Positions 16,419 to 26,345 of a stretch of DNA of 64,000 nt are shown piece by piece. The DNA lies in NCBI GenBank assembly GCA_910586485.1, contig CAJUIA010000020.1:1-64000 (forward strand), given 5' to 3'. The position numbers were made by a program, and so were the translations under genes. Origin of the DNA: an uncultured Acetatifactor sp. Its GTDB lineage: Bacteria; Bacillota; Clostridia; Lachnospirales; Lachnospiraceae. Numbering within the stretch: the first letter of the stretch is position 1; the number at the start of each line of letters is the position of its first letter. Under the pieces are notes generated by a model. It saw only the letters and a program-made list of their open reading frames with translations. It made no database searches and was not told the origin of the DNA.

Positions 16419-17501
16419 CTATGCTTTCACACCAACATTTAAGATGATTTCCTGTGCAATCTGATTCAACGGCACCTCCTGGTCCGACAGCCCTGCTGCC
16501 ATCACCGCCTTTGGCATACCGTATACCGTACAGGTGGCCTGATTCTGAGATATGACATGAACCGGCCTTTTAGCTTCCAGATTCCTGATTCCTTCCGTTC
16601 CGTCAGCACCCATGCCCGTCATGACAACACAGACGATCTTGTCAAAACGACTGTCCGCCAGCGATTCGTACATATAGTTTGCACAGGGCTTAACCCCTTC
16701 TCTGGTCGGCTCGTCCGAGTAGTGGATCACATACTTGCCGCCCATACGCCTGACGTTCATGTGCATACCGCCCATGGCCACGTAAACCACCCCCGACTGC
16801 AGCTCATCCCCCTCTTCTGCCTCTTTCACACGGATCGCGCTCAATTCGTTTAAGCGCTCAGCCAAAGACGCCGTAAAGCCCTTGGGCATATGCTGCACCA
16901 AAAGCACCGGCGCATCCAGCTCCGCGGGGAGCCTGGGAATCACCTCATGCAGAGCCTTCGGCCCTCCGGTGGAGCTGGCAATCGCCACCACCTTTGTGCC
17001 CGGAGATTTGGCGGAATATCTTCTGGCAATATCCACCATCTTTGCAGTGATCTGTCTGCTCTCCTGAACCTTCTCCTTAGACTCAATCTCCGGCGGCTGA
17101 CTGTTGACTACCACCTCCAGCACCTTTAAAAACCTGGTCTTAAAGGAATCCACGCGGCAGTCCACCGCACTGTCCGGCTTATGTATAAAGTCAAGGGCTC
17201 CCAGCTCCAGCGCATCCAGCGTCAGCTTGGCGCCTTCTCTGGTATCCGTGCTGGCCATCATAATTCTGGCGCGGATCTTGTTCTCCCGCAGCTTCTCCAA
17301 AAGCTGGATGCCGTTCATCTTCGGCATGTTTACATCCAGAACCACTGCGTCATACTGGTTTCTGCTAAGCAGATCAAGGGCCTCCAGGCCGTTGGTTGCT
17401 CTGGCAACAACGCGGAATCTTTCATCCGATTCAATTATATCACAGAGGACTCTTCTCATGAGTGCAGAATCATCAACGATAAGAATTTTTTTCTGTATCA
17501 T
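16419..17501 (-). CDS. cheB: Receptor methylesterase/deamidase CheB
   Basis: CheB, 360 residues, with an N-terminal receiver (phospho-acceptor D56 in AVVLDVNMPKMNG) and C-terminal methylesterase. The catalytic Ser is in IASSTGGPKAL, the His in LVQHMPKGFT and the Asp in TGMGADGTEG. It removes methyl groups from chemoreceptors for adaptation. No cheR methyltransferase is in this window, so it must be elsewhere. The start overlaps the ycgR stop by 4 bp. Confidence 0.96.
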   Translation of the reverse strand: MIQKKILIVDDSALMRRVLCDIIESDERFRVVARATNGLEALDLLSRNQYDAVVLDVNMPKMNGIQLLEKLRENKIRARIMMASTDTREGAKLTLDALELGALDFIHKPDSAVDCRVDSFKTRFLKVLEVVVNSQPPEIESKEKVQESRQITAKMVDIARRYSAKSPGTKVVAIASSTGGPKALHEVIPRLPAELDAPVLLVQHMPKGFTASLAERLNELSAIRVKEAEEGDELQSGVVYVAMGGMHMNVRRMGGKYVIHYSDEPTREGVKPCANYMYESLADSRFDKIVCVVMTGMGADGTEGIRNLEAKRPVHVISQNQATCTVYGMPKAVMAAGLSDQEVPLNQIAQEIILNVGVKA

Positions 17502-18241
17502 GAATCATTTTCCTTTCTACGGCTCTTTCTCTCTTCCTCAAATATGTATTTGATAATTTCCTCTCTTGTTTTCTGATCCATATCATAGTACTGCACCCGG
17601 TGTTCCCAGGTCCCCGGACGATTTTCCAGCTCTCTTGCACTTAAAACCTTGCCTACTACCTCATACTTTTTCTGTTCGTTGTTCTTCAGCAGGTTATAGC
17701 TGATATAAAGAAAGCTTTCCGCATCATATTTTTGGGTGGAAATAAATCTTAAGCCTCCGCCGCTGATGTCCACGATCACACTCTGGCGCAGGGGAAGCCC
17801 CGGCGTCAGTATATAATTTTCACTTTCCTCAATGGCCTGGATCTCTTCCTCCTGCAGGTTTCTGGCGCACATTTCCAAGGCGCAGCTGAACCGATAGTAT
17901 TCCCGCCGCTGATACTTTCTTAAGTTACTGGTCATTTCCACCACCAGCAGATACACATTATTACTTTTGTACCTGTCGATGATTCTGGCGAAGCACTGAT
18001 AAAGACCGCTGGTGCCGTAAAATACCAGATCAAACTCACTGTCCACCGGAAGCAGGATCAGCTTTGTCTGCTCCATGGGCATGGTGATCTCCAGCGTATC
18101 CTCCGACAGGAAATCATACAGGGCGCTGTAAAAGGTCCTCTTCTTGCCGTCCCGCTGTATCTGCTTTTCACCGGCGCGCCCCACTGCCTGTAATTCAATT
18201 TTGTCACCGATCGAAACAAATTTTGAAAGCATTGAAACCAT
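17498..18241 (-). CDS. Flagellar brake protein YcgR-like, PilZ c-di-GMP receptor
   Basis: A 247-residue protein with a YcgR N-terminal-like domain and a C-terminal PilZ domain. The c-di-GMP-binding signature is complete: RKYQRREYYR and, downstream, DISGGGLRF. Such proteins slow the motor when c-di-GMP is high (B. subtilis DgrA/YpfA and E. coli YcgR). The start is ATG 18241, with AGGTGG five nt upstream; a GTG at 18250 lies inside that site. It is encoded between flhG and cheB. Confidence 0.85.
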   Translation of the reverse strand: MVSMLSKFVSIGDKIELQAVGRAGEKQIQRDGKKRTFYSALYDFLSEDTLEITMPMEQTKLILLPVDSEFDLVFYGTSGLYQCFARIIDRYKSNNVYLLVVEMTSNLRKYQRREYYRFSCALEMCARNLQEEEIQAIEESENYILTPGLPLRQSVIVDISGGGLRFISTQKYDAESFLYISYNLLKNNEQKKYEVVGKVLSARELENRPGTWEHRVQYYDMDQKTREEIIKYIFEEERKSRRKENDS

Positions 18242-18262
18242 CTTAACCACCTATCCTGTTCT

Positions 18263-19141
18263 TTACTTTTTCCCAATCATAATATGCGAAAAAAACGCTG
18301 CCATTCCTCTTTTCGGCTGTCTCTCTTCCTCTTCTCTGCCAAGGAGCTTCTGTGCTATTCTTTCATACGCCACCGCGGACCGGGCCCCCGGATTTTGAAT
18401 GGAAACCGGCATCTGCTGCATCACGGCCCGAAGCAGCTGCACATCCTCCGGTATACTCCCCAGATAAGTCATGGGAATCTTTAAGTATCTTGACACCACT
18501 GCATTCAGCTTGTCAAAAAGCACCAGACCCTCGCTCTCCTTCTCCACCCTGTTTGCAATCATCTTTACCTTGGTGGCCTCTTCACTGAATCTGGGATGCC
18601 GGTACAAGGCCTTCAGCAGAGAATAGGAATCCGTGATAGATGTGGGCTCCGGTGTAGTCACCAGCAGAATCTCCCCGCTGGCTACCAGAAATTCCAGCAC
18701 CGCATCGGATATTCCCGCTCCGGTATCCACAATAATAATATCCGCCATGGTATCCAGCTGATCCAGATTCTGTATAATATAACTCAGATAGTCGCGGCTT
18801 AAATTAGACATTCCGGCAATTCCGCTGCCGCCTGAGATAAAACCCACATCCATGGGGCCCCAGGTAATAATCTCCGTAATGCTTTTTCCCTGATAAATCA
18901 GATCACAGAAATTGTGCTTGGGGACCGTGCCAAACATAATCTCGATATTGGCAAGCCCAAAATCCGCGTCCAATATAATAATTTTCTTATCCATCTTCCG
19001 AAACTGAATGGCCAGATTGATGGATGTATTTGACTTTCCCACGCCCCCCTTGCCGCTGGTGACAGTAATCACGCGGGCCAGAGGCTTCGCTGACTGCTGC
19101 TGATTCGCTTTTAATATTCTTAATTGCTCCGCCTGATCCAT
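18263..19141 (-). CDS. flhG: FlhG/MinD-like ATPase, flagellar number and placement
   Basis: A 292-residue MinD/ParA-type ATPase with deviant Walker A TSGKGGVGKSNTSINLA, switch ILDADFGLANIEIMFG and strand IIIVDTGAGISD. FlhG stimulates FlhF GTPase and controls the number and position of flagella. The N-terminal DQAEQLRIL segment is the FlhF-activating DQAxxLR motif. The start is ATG 19141, because AAGGAGGG lies just upstream; the frame is open another 54 bases. Confidence 0.94.
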   Translation of the reverse strand: MDQAEQLRILKANQQQSAKPLARVITVTSGKGGVGKSNTSINLAIQFRKMDKKIIILDADFGLANIEIMFGTVPKHNFCDLIYQGKSITEIITWGPMDVGFISGGSGIAGMSNLSRDYLSYIIQNLDQLDTMADIIIVDTGAGISDAVLEFLVASGEILLVTTPEPTSITDSYSLLKALYRHPRFSEEATKVKMIANRVEKESEGLVLFDKLNAVVSRYLKIPMTYLGSIPEDVQLLRAVMQQMPVSIQNPGARSAVAYERIAQKLLGREEEERQPKRGMAAFFSHIMIGKK

Positions 19142-19191
19142 ACTGCCCTCCTTTGCAAAATGAAACCCTGCAGAATGCAAAGCATTCCATA

Positions 19192-20442
19192 TCATTTTAG
19201 AGTATCCCGCCGTCCTGTGCTAAGCAGGCTCTTCACCGTTTTCTGCGGATTAAACAATTCAATATCATCCGGCACATTCTGGCCGAAGGTCACATAAGCT
19301 ATGGGCGCCTCCACACAAAGCCGCAGATTCATCAAATTTCCCAAGGACGAGGTTTCGTCCAGTTTTGTAAATATCATTTGATAATCCGTAATTTCCTTAT
19401 AGCTTGCGGCAATCCGCTGCAGGTCCCTGTATTTTGTGGTGGCGGACAATACAAGAAAGGTCTGGCTTTCTCCGACTTCATTCACCGCCTTTAACAGCTG
19501 CTTCATTTTCTCCAGCAGCTCTTCATTTTGATGGGAATGACCTGCCGTATCCACAAAGATATAGTCATATCCCCTAAAATCCTCGATTGCCGTCTTTACC
19601 TCGTCCTCCGAATAGATTACCCGGAAGGGAGCCTCTAAAATATTGGCATAAGTGCGCAGCTGCTCCGCCGCCGCAATACGATAAGTATCAGCCGTAAGAA
19701 GAACTACCTTCTTCTTCTGATCCACGGAAAAATGACTGGCGATTTTGGCAATGGTGGTTGTCTTGCCAATTCCCGTAGGCCCCATAAAAAGCAGGGTTTT
19801 CGGACCCTTTGACGCCGGAGTGATCCCCTCGGCCTTTCCGAATTTCAGAATCATTTTCTGATATACATTTGCAAGAATATAGTCAAAGGGCACATTGGGC
19901 TTCCTGTTCTTTTCCAGATCGTCCATGATCTGATTGGCATACTTCTCGTCCACCTCATTTTCCATCATGGTATTGTAAAGCAGACGAATAAACTTATCCT
20001 GCTCTCTGCTGCCGTCGTCAGGGGCTTTCTCTCCTTCATTCTCTGCAGGAGCCGCCGGCTCGTCCTCGGAAAGCTCCCCCTTTGCCTCCTCCTGTTGAAA
20101 TCTGGTCACCAGCATCGTCTGCAGGCTGTCCAGCTTTTTTTCAATGTTCTGAGAGCTTTCACTCATAACGCTCACGGCATTTTGCGCGGCACGCACGCCT
20201 TCCTCCAGCTTGGCCGTATCCGGATCCGCCATTTTGGCAGCCTCCCTGCGTACCGCCTTTAAGGAATCGCTGTCTTCCTCCAGCGCTACCGTCACTTCCA
20301 CCTGCTTGCTGCCAAAAACCCCTGAAAATCCCTTTTTCTTTACGGTTTTTACATTCATGACAACAAGACCGCTGCCCAGTTCTTTTCTGGCGGCTTCTGT
20401 GGCCTCTTCCTCTGTCTTACCCACAAATTTTTTGATTATCAT
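19192..20442 (-). CDS. flhF: Flagellar biosynthesis SRP-family GTPase FlhF
   Basis: FlhF, 416 residues: a basic N-terminal region, a linker, and the NG GTPase domain with P-loop MGPTGIGKTTTIAKIA, a DTAGHSHQNEEL switch and TKLDETSSLG. It helps target the first basal-body components. The G3 motif is DTAGHS where other SRP GTPases usually have DTAGR. It overlaps flhA by 1 bp. Confidence 0.94.
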   Translation of the reverse strand: MIIKKFVGKTEEEATEAARKELGSGLVVMNVKTVKKKGFSGVFGSKQVEVTVALEEDSDSLKAVRREAAKMADPDTAKLEEGVRAAQNAVSVMSESSQNIEKKLDSLQTMLVTRFQQEEAKGELSEDEPAAPAENEGEKAPDDGSREQDKFIRLLYNTMMENEVDEKYANQIMDDLEKNRKPNVPFDYILANVYQKMILKFGKAEGITPASKGPKTLLFMGPTGIGKTTTIAKIASHFSVDQKKKVVLLTADTYRIAAAEQLRTYANILEAPFRVIYSEDEVKTAIEDFRGYDYIFVDTAGHSHQNEELLEKMKQLLKAVNEVGESQTFLVLSATTKYRDLQRIAASYKEITDYQMIFTKLDETSSLGNLMNLRLCVEAPIAYVTFGQNVPDDIELFNPQKTVKSLLSTGRRDTLK

Positions 20443-22487
20443 TATGCCGTCACCATCCCAACTGACTGTAATTCTACATTAGACTCCACTTCATTATATG
20501 AGACTACAACAAGCTCCTTGAAGTAATCCTCTGTCAGGCGTTTAAAATACATACGCACAATAGGCGATGTGATAACGATAGGACTTTTTCCCAGATTTTC
20601 CAGCTTCTGAACCTCTTTTCCCACGGAGTCGATAATTGCTCTGGAGCGTCCCGGATCCAGATTCAGGAAAGCACCGCTTTCCGTCTGTTTGACGCTTCCC
20701 ATGATCTCCTGCTCCACCTTCGGATCCAGCGTCACCACGCTGGTGGTCTCATGGGACGGGAAATACTTGGTGGAAATTGCACGCTTTAAGCTCTGGCGGA
20801 CATATTCCGTAAGAATATCCGTATCTCTTGTGGTAGGCGCATAATCGGCAAGCGTCTCCATAATCGTCAGCAGATCCCGGATGGAAATTCCCTCCTTTAA
20901 GAGATTCTGCAAAACCTTCTGCACCTCGCCCAGCCCCAGAAGCTTGGGCACCAGCTCCTCCACCAGGGAAGGATTGGTTTCCTTCATATTGTTGACAAGA
21001 TTCTGCACGTCCTGCCGGGTCAGCAGCTCGTCAATATACTGCCTGATCACTTCCGTCAGATGGGTGGCAATAATAGAAGGCGGATCCACTACCGTATACC
21101 CCAGGCTCTCCGCCCGCTCTCTCTGGCTCTCGGTAATCCAGATGGCAGGAAGATGGAAAGAAGGCTCAAAGGTGGGAATACCTGTGATCTCTTCCTCCAC
21201 ATAGCCGGGATTCATGGCCATGTAATGATCAAACAAGATCTCGCCTTCGCTGACCTGAATGCCCTTGATCTTGATAATATACTGATTGGGATTCAGCTGG
21301 ATATTATCACGCAGACGGATAATGGGAACCACTGTACCAAGCTCCAGTGCAATCTGCCTCCTGATCATGACCACACGGTCCAAAAGATCTCCGCCCTGAT
21401 TGACATCGGCCAGGGGGATAATTCCATAACCAAACTCCAGCTCGATGGGGTCCACCTGAAGCAGGCTGTTTACGTTCTCCGGCTGTCTGATTTCCTCCGC
21501 AGCCGCCTCTTCCTCGTCTACCGCCTGTTCGATGCCTGCCGTTTCCAGATTGCCGGCAATCAAGCGGCCGCCCACAATAAAGAGCATTCCCATGCCTACA
21601 AAGAGGATGGTATTCAGCTCCGTGACAACACCCAAAAACGCAAGCGTAGCGCCCACTAGATACATAACCTTGGGCACGCCAAAAAGCTGTTTGACAATGG
21701 CAGGACCGAAATCCGCCTCCTTGCTTCCCTTCGTCACAAGGATACCTGTGGAAAGAGAGATTAACAGCGAAGGGATCTGGCTTACCAGGCCGTCACCGAT
21801 GGTCAGGATGCCATAGGTGTCCAAAGCGGTGCCGATGTCAGCTCCGCCCCGCAGTACGCCCATGGCAATACCACCCACCAAGTTGATCACCGTCAACAGA
21901 AGACCAGCAATCGCATCTCCTTTTACATACTTCACGGCACCGTCCATGGAGCCGAAGAAGCTGGACTCCTGCTGTATCTTGTCACGCCGCAGCTTTGCTT
22001 CCTTATCGTCAATGGCTCCCGTGTTTAAGTCTGCGTCAATGGCCATCTGCTTACCGGGCATAGCATCCAGAGTAAACCTTGCAGTTACCTCCGCCACACG
22101 CTCAGAACCTTTGTTGATAACCAGGAACTGAATTAAGATCAAAATAATGAAAATAATGGCACCCACAATCAGGTCGCCGCCGCCTACGAATTGTCCGAAG
22201 GTCTTTACCACGTTTCCGGAATCACCGGTGGTAAGAATCAGTCTGGTGGAGGAAACGTTCAGGGCAATACGAAATATGGTAGTAAACAACAGAATCGTCG
22301 GGAAATAAGATACATCCAGCACTTCCTCCGTAAACATACACACAAAGAGGATGGTAAAGCCCATGGCAATATTGAGCGCCATAAACACGTCGATCAGAGT
22401 GGCAGGAAGGGGCACGATAAACATAATAAATGCAACCAGAATATAAATCGCAACGATCGCATCTGTCTTAGCCATTTTAAAATTCAT
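20442..22487 (-). CDS. flhA: Flagellar export gate protein FlhA
   Basis: FlhA, 681 residues. Eight or so membrane helices occupy the first ~320 residues with the FHIPEP-family loop (RVAEVTARFTLDAMPGKQMA). A large cytoplasmic domain that docks chaperone-substrate complexes follows. It is the central proton-driven component of the type III export gate. The start MNFKMAKTDAIVAIYILVAF is typical. Confidence 0.97.
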   Translation of the reverse strand: MNFKMAKTDAIVAIYILVAFIMFIVPLPATLIDVFMALNIAMGFTILFVCMFTEEVLDVSYFPTILLFTTIFRIALNVSSTRLILTTGDSGNVVKTFGQFVGGGDLIVGAIIFIILILIQFLVINKGSERVAEVTARFTLDAMPGKQMAIDADLNTGAIDDKEAKLRRDKIQQESSFFGSMDGAVKYVKGDAIAGLLLTVINLVGGIAMGVLRGGADIGTALDTYGILTIGDGLVSQIPSLLISLSTGILVTKGSKEADFGPAIVKQLFGVPKVMYLVGATLAFLGVVTELNTILFVGMGMLFIVGGRLIAGNLETAGIEQAVDEEEAAAEEIRQPENVNSLLQVDPIELEFGYGIIPLADVNQGGDLLDRVVMIRRQIALELGTVVPIIRLRDNIQLNPNQYIIKIKGIQVSEGEILFDHYMAMNPGYVEEEITGIPTFEPSFHLPAIWITESQRERAESLGYTVVDPPSIIATHLTEVIRQYIDELLTRQDVQNLVNNMKETNPSLVEELVPKLLGLGEVQKVLQNLLKEGISIRDLLTIMETLADYAPTTRDTDILTEYVRQSLKRAISTKYFPSHETTSVVTLDPKVEQEIMGSVKQTESGAFLNLDPGRSRAIIDSVGKEVQKLENLGKSPIVITSPIVRMYFKRLTEDYFKELVVVSYNEVESNVELQSVGMVTA

Positions 22488-22514
22488 ATGTTCTTCCTCC
22501 CTTCTGTTTTTGTT

Positions 22515-23624
22515 TTATATTTTTCCTTTTAAATGATATACAAACGCCAGTACATCCGCCACCGCCTGATACAGCTCCGGCGGGATCATCTGGCCGATGT
22601 CCACGTTGGCGTAAAGCATACGGGCCAAGGGCTTATTCTCCACAATCTCAATATGATTTTCTTTTGCCACTTCCTTGATACGGGCTGCCATGTAATCCTC
22701 ACCCTTTGCAATGACCACAGGCGCATCCGCCACTTCCGGATCATACTTGATGGCCACGGCATAATGGGTAGGGTTGGTTACCACCACGTCCGCCTGGGGC
22801 AGATCCTGCATCATCCGGCGTCTGGAGGCCTCTCTCATCTTCTGCCTGATCTGGCCCTTGATCTGAGGATCTCCTTCCTGCTGCTTATACTCTTCCTTGA
22901 TCTCCTGCTTGGTCATCTTCATGTCGTTTTTGAATTTCACTCTTTGATAAGCAAAATCCGCCAGGGCAATAATCATATACACTGCTGCAATCCGAATACC
23001 CAAATCAATCACGATTTCGGCCGCAAGATTGATGGCCTCCATCAGTCCCTTATCATAAAGATTCAGCAGCAGCATTTCCTTACCCTTTAAGTAATTATAA
23101 CAGATAAGTATAATCAAGCCAATCTTTGCAAGAGATTTAATCAGCTCAACCACCGAATTCACGGAAAAAATCTTCTGAAAGCCTTTCAGGGGATTCAGCT
23201 TGCTGAACTTTGGCTGCAGCGGCTTGGCCGTCGGATGCCACTTGACCTGAACCAGGTCACTGATAAACGCCACCAGAAAACCAATCAGCAAAAGCGGTGC
23301 TATAATAAGCAGTGTTTCCATGAGCATCATGGAAAATACCGCTCTGGTGTCCGCTTCGGGCATCCTGCCCTCATAGTAAACAGCAATCTCCGGAATCCTG
23401 CCATAGGCATTGGGGAATACCTCCAGCAGCTGGGTCCCGATGTGCCCCACAAACAGCTTCAGACAAAGAAACAATGCCATCAGCCCCAGTCCGTTGGCAA
23501 TTTCGCGGCTCTTGGCCACCTGCCCTTCCTTGCGGGCATCGTCCAGTTTTTTCTGGGTGGCCGGCTCTGTCTTTTCGCCGCCCATTCCCTCCTTTGCAAA
23601 AAATTGCAGGTTATATCGAATCAT
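22515..23624 (-). CDS. flhB: Flagellar export switch protein FlhB
   Basis: FlhB, 369 residues, with an N-terminal four-helix membrane domain and a cytoplasmic autocleaving domain. The NPTH cleavage site is intact at residues 284-287 (VVVTNPTHYAVAIKYD). Cleavage switches export specificity from rod/hook to filament. The start overlaps the fliR stop by 4 bp. Confidence 0.97.
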   Translation of the reverse strand: MIRYNLQFFAKEGMGGEKTEPATQKKLDDARKEGQVAKSREIANGLGLMALFLCLKLFVGHIGTQLLEVFPNAYGRIPEIAVYYEGRMPEADTRAVFSMMLMETLLIIAPLLLIGFLVAFISDLVQVKWHPTAKPLQPKFSKLNPLKGFQKIFSVNSVVELIKSLAKIGLIILICYNYLKGKEMLLLNLYDKGLMEAINLAAEIVIDLGIRIAAVYMIIALADFAYQRVKFKNDMKMTKQEIKEEYKQQEGDPQIKGQIRQKMREASRRRMMQDLPQADVVVTNPTHYAVAIKYDPEVADAPVVIAKGEDYMAARIKEVAKENHIEIVENKPLARMLYANVDIGQMIPPELYQAVADVLAFVYHLKGKI

Positions 23625-24403
23625 TGTAACGCTCCTGTTAAGGAATTCATCACACGCTTCATCTCTCCAAAAATAAAATCCGCAGCTCCCGGCAGCATAT
23701 TTGCCGTTAAAAAGAATACTCCCAGTCCCACCAGAATCTTAAGCTGCATACCTACTGCAAACATGTTCATCTGCGGCGAGACCTTTGCCAGCACGCCTAA
23801 TATGGCATTCAACAGCAGAGTAGTACAAAATATGGGCAGCACAATCCGAAAACCGATAATTACATAATCTCCCAGGAACTGCAGCATGGCGTCCACCAGT
23901 CTGTCTCCATGAAATATGGCGCCGTTGACCGGAATCAGGGTAAAGGTATCCGCCAGTGCGGCAAACAGATAGCGGTACATCCCGGTAGCAATCATCAGCA
24001 GCATCAGCACATACTGGTAAAACACACCCGTGATACTGCTCTGCTCACGGGAGGAAGGATCCATCAGGGTCACCATGGACAGTCCCGTTTCCATATCCGC
24101 AATGGCTCCCGCAAAATTCATGATCGAAGTACAAATGGATGCACCCAGGCCCACAAGAAGCCCTGTAACAGCCTCCTTGATCACAATAACGGCATACTCC
24201 AGCACGGTATCATACTCTACATACTCCGACGGTGTCAGCGACTGATACAAAAGCACGGCGGTAAACACGCTGATTCCCACCCTGATCCGCATGGGTGTGT
24301 TCCGCATACTGAAGAAGGGAGCCACAAACACAAAGCAGGAGATTCTTGTAAGAATCAGCAGGAAATATTCTAAATCGTAAATGGAAAAGGAAAAACTTAC
24401 CAT
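23621..24403 (-). CDS. fliR: Flagellar export apparatus protein FliR
   Basis: FliR, 260 residues, a hydrophobic core component of the export gate with about five membrane helices. Family segments include ARISCFVFVAPFF-like text (here TRISCFVFVAPFFSMRNTPM). It lies in the invariant order fliP-fliQ-fliR-flhB-flhA. Confidence 0.95.
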   Translation of the reverse strand: MVSFSFSIYDLEYFLLILTRISCFVFVAPFFSMRNTPMRIRVGISVFTAVLLYQSLTPSEYVEYDTVLEYAVIVIKEAVTGLLVGLGASICTSIMNFAGAIADMETGLSMVTLMDPSSREQSSITGVFYQYVLMLLMIATGMYRYLFAALADTFTLIPVNGAIFHGDRLVDAMLQFLGDYVIIGFRIVLPIFCTTLLLNAILGVLAKVSPQMNMFAVGMQLKILVGLGVFFLTANMLPGAADFIFGEMKRVMNSLTGALQ

Positions 24404-24418
24404 ATATGCTTCTTCCCG

Positions 24419-24691
24419 CTATTGATGCACATAAAAACTAAAGCTGCTCCAAAGCTCCGTCATAAATTCCACCATGCTGTTCATCATCCAGGGGCCAAAC
24501 AGAATCAATGCCACAAAAACACAGATAATCTTGGGTACAAAGGTCAGCGTCTGTTCCTGAATGGAGGTCACCGTCTGGAAAATACTGATAATCAGACCGA
24601 TGATCAGGGACACCAGCAAAACGGGCAGCGACGTCTTAATAATCAAATAAAGCGCATTCTGGGCCATATCGGCAATCGCATCAGTTGTCAT
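24419..24691 (-). CDS. fliQ: Flagellar export apparatus protein FliQ
   Basis: FliQ, 90 residues with two membrane helices separated by the conserved LIISIFQTVTSIQEQTLTFV segment. It is a small subunit of the export gate and normal family length, between fliP and fliR. Confidence 0.96.
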   Translation of the reverse strand: MTTDAIADMAQNALYLIIKTSLPVLLVSLIIGLIISIFQTVTSIQEQTLTFVPKIICVFVALILFGPWMMNSMVEFMTELWSSFSFYVHQ

Positions 24692-24710
24692 TTATCCGCC
24701 TCCCTTTCCG

Positions 24711-25571
24711 CTAGTAAAACGTCTGTACAAGATTTCCAATCACCAGCCCCCAGCCATCTGCCAGAGTAAACAGCAAGATTTTAAAGGGCATGGAAATTGT
24801 GGTAGGCGGCAGCATCATCATACCCATGCTCATCAGCGTAGACGCCACCACCATATCTATCACAATAAAGGGTATATAAATCATAAACCCTATCCAAAAG
24901 GCAATTCTCAGCTCACTCAGTATAAAGCTGGGCAGCAGCACCGACAGGGGAATGGAAGCATTCCTTCCGTCCCACTCTCTGCCTGCAATGTCCATAAACA
25001 GCTGTACATCCTTTACCTGAGTCTGTGGATACATAAACTCCCTTAAGGGCTGAATACCCGCCTCAAAAGCCTCCTCCTGGGTGATCTCCCCTGCCTCAAA
25101 GGGCTGAATGGCCTGTTCGTTGATCTGTACAATGGTTGGCTCCATAATAAAAAAGGTAAGTATCAACGCCAGACCGATCAACACCTGATTCGGCGGAGCA
25201 GTTTGCGTATTTAAGGCCGCACGGGTAAAATGAAGCACGATAATGATCCTCGTAAAAGAGGTCATCATAATGATAATGGTGGGAGCGATGGCAATCAGCG
25301 TCAGCGTCAAAAATATCCTCAGCGCGCCGTTTAACTCTCCATTTCCCTCATTAAGGGTAAGCGTAAACATATTGCCCGTGTTCAGGCTGTTTAAATCCTC
25401 CGGCGTATTGCTGGTGCCGGGAGGGTTTAAAACGGTGGACTGCTGCGAATCCCCCGTGAGATTTCCCGAAGCCTGTACGATCATGGAATTTTGAATACAC
25501 AATATGCCTACCGTGACCAGCAGGCATATTACTGTTAATATTTGCTTAACTTTCGGCTTAATCCTCATCAT
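24711..25571 (-). CDS. fliP: Flagellar export apparatus protein FliP
   Basis: FliP, 286 residues with a cleavable-type N-terminal hydrophobic segment (ILTVICLLVTVGILCI) and the core MMTSFTRIIIVLHFTRAAL and TQTAPPNQVLIGLAL. I place the start at ATG 25571 (ATGATG pair), overlapping fliO by 14 bp; an in-frame ATG at 25610 would add 13 residues and overlap more. The assignment is secure but the start is uncertain. Confidence 0.95.
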   Translation of the reverse strand: MMRIKPKVKQILTVICLLVTVGILCIQNSMIVQASGNLTGDSQQSTVLNPPGTSNTPEDLNSLNTGNMFTLTLNEGNGELNGALRIFLTLTLIAIAPTIIIMMTSFTRIIIVLHFTRAALNTQTAPPNQVLIGLALILTFFIMEPTIVQINEQAIQPFEAGEITQEEAFEAGIQPLREFMYPQTQVKDVQLFMDIAGREWDGRNASIPLSVLLPSFILSELRIAFWIGFMIYIPFIVIDMVVASTLMSMGMMMLPPTTISMPFKILLFTLADGWGLVIGNLVQTFY

Positions 25572-25968
25572 CTGACTGACTATCCTCTGCTTTCGCCGAA
25601 TCAGCGACATTCTTTCTGGCGGCCTTGTCCAGCAGCTCCTTAAAGCCTGCAGACTTTAAAAAGCTTCCCTGGGCAGGCTTATCGCTTCTCAACTGCTCCT
25701 TCGGTATCTGACACAGTTGCGTTACCGTATCCTTGCAGACCGCAATGGCCACATAGATTTCCCCGATCCGCAGAACCTGAACATACTTATTGCCTGCTAT
25801 GCGCGTGGTCTCAATAACTTCCACGTTGACATTTACATTCTGCTGCTTCTGATAATTGGCGATCCATCTGGTAACCAGCGCCGTAACGCCCAGTACCAGC
25901 ACAAATACCGCCAACACGGTAATAAGCTGTAGGTAGCTGTCCGCTCTCCCTGTCAGAAGGACCATCAT
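25558..25968 (-). CDS. fliO: Flagellar biosynthetic protein FliO
   Basis: A 136-residue FliO-like protein: short periplasmic N-terminus, one membrane helix (LITVLAVFVLVLGVTALVT) and a small cytoplasmic FliO domain (VIETTRIAGNKYVQVLRIGE). FliO assists assembly of the FliP ring. Sequence conservation is low across the family, but position between cheY and fliP supports it. Confidence 0.88.
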   Translation of the reverse strand: MMVLLTGRADSYLQLITVLAVFVLVLGVTALVTRWIANYQKQQNVNVNVEVIETTRIAGNKYVQVLRIGEIYVAIAVCKDTVTQLCQIPKEQLRSDKPAQGSFLKSAGFKELLDKAARKNVADSAKAEDSQSDDED

Positions 25969-26330
25969 CAGCCTACGACCTTCTTCACTGCCTCAAGAAC
26001 GCGCTCTGCCTGGAAGGGCTTTACAATAAAGTCCTTTGCGCCTGCCTGAATGGATTCGATCACCATGGCCTGCTGACCCATTGCCGAACACATGATTACC
26101 TTTGCACCGGCGTCGATCTTCTTGATCTCCTTTAATGCGGCAATACCGTCCATCTCAGGCATGGTAATATCCATCAATACAAGATCGGGTGTAACTTCCT
26201 TAAACTTCTCCACAGCCTTCATGCCGTTCTCGGCCTCACCTGCAACATTATAGCCGTTCTTGCTCAGAATGTCCTTTATCATCATCCTCATGAATGCTGC
26301 ATCATCACATATTAAAATATTCTTTGCCAT
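25968..26330 (-). CDS. cheY: Chemotaxis response regulator CheY
   Basis: A 120-residue single receiver domain. The acidic pocket D9/D10, phosphorylation site D54 (LVLMDITMPEMDG), the switch Ser in VIMCSAMGQ and Lys in FIVKPFQ are all present. CheY-P binds FliM/FliY to change motor rotation. It sits between fliY and fliO, as in Bacillus. Confidence 0.96.
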   Translation of the reverse strand: MAKNILICDDAAFMRMMIKDILSKNGYNVAGEAENGMKAVEKFKEVTPDLVLMDITMPEMDGIAALKEIKKIDAGAKVIMCSAMGQQAMVIESIQAGAKDFIVKPFQAERVLEAVKKVVG

Positions 26331-26345
26331 TAAAACATCCTCCTA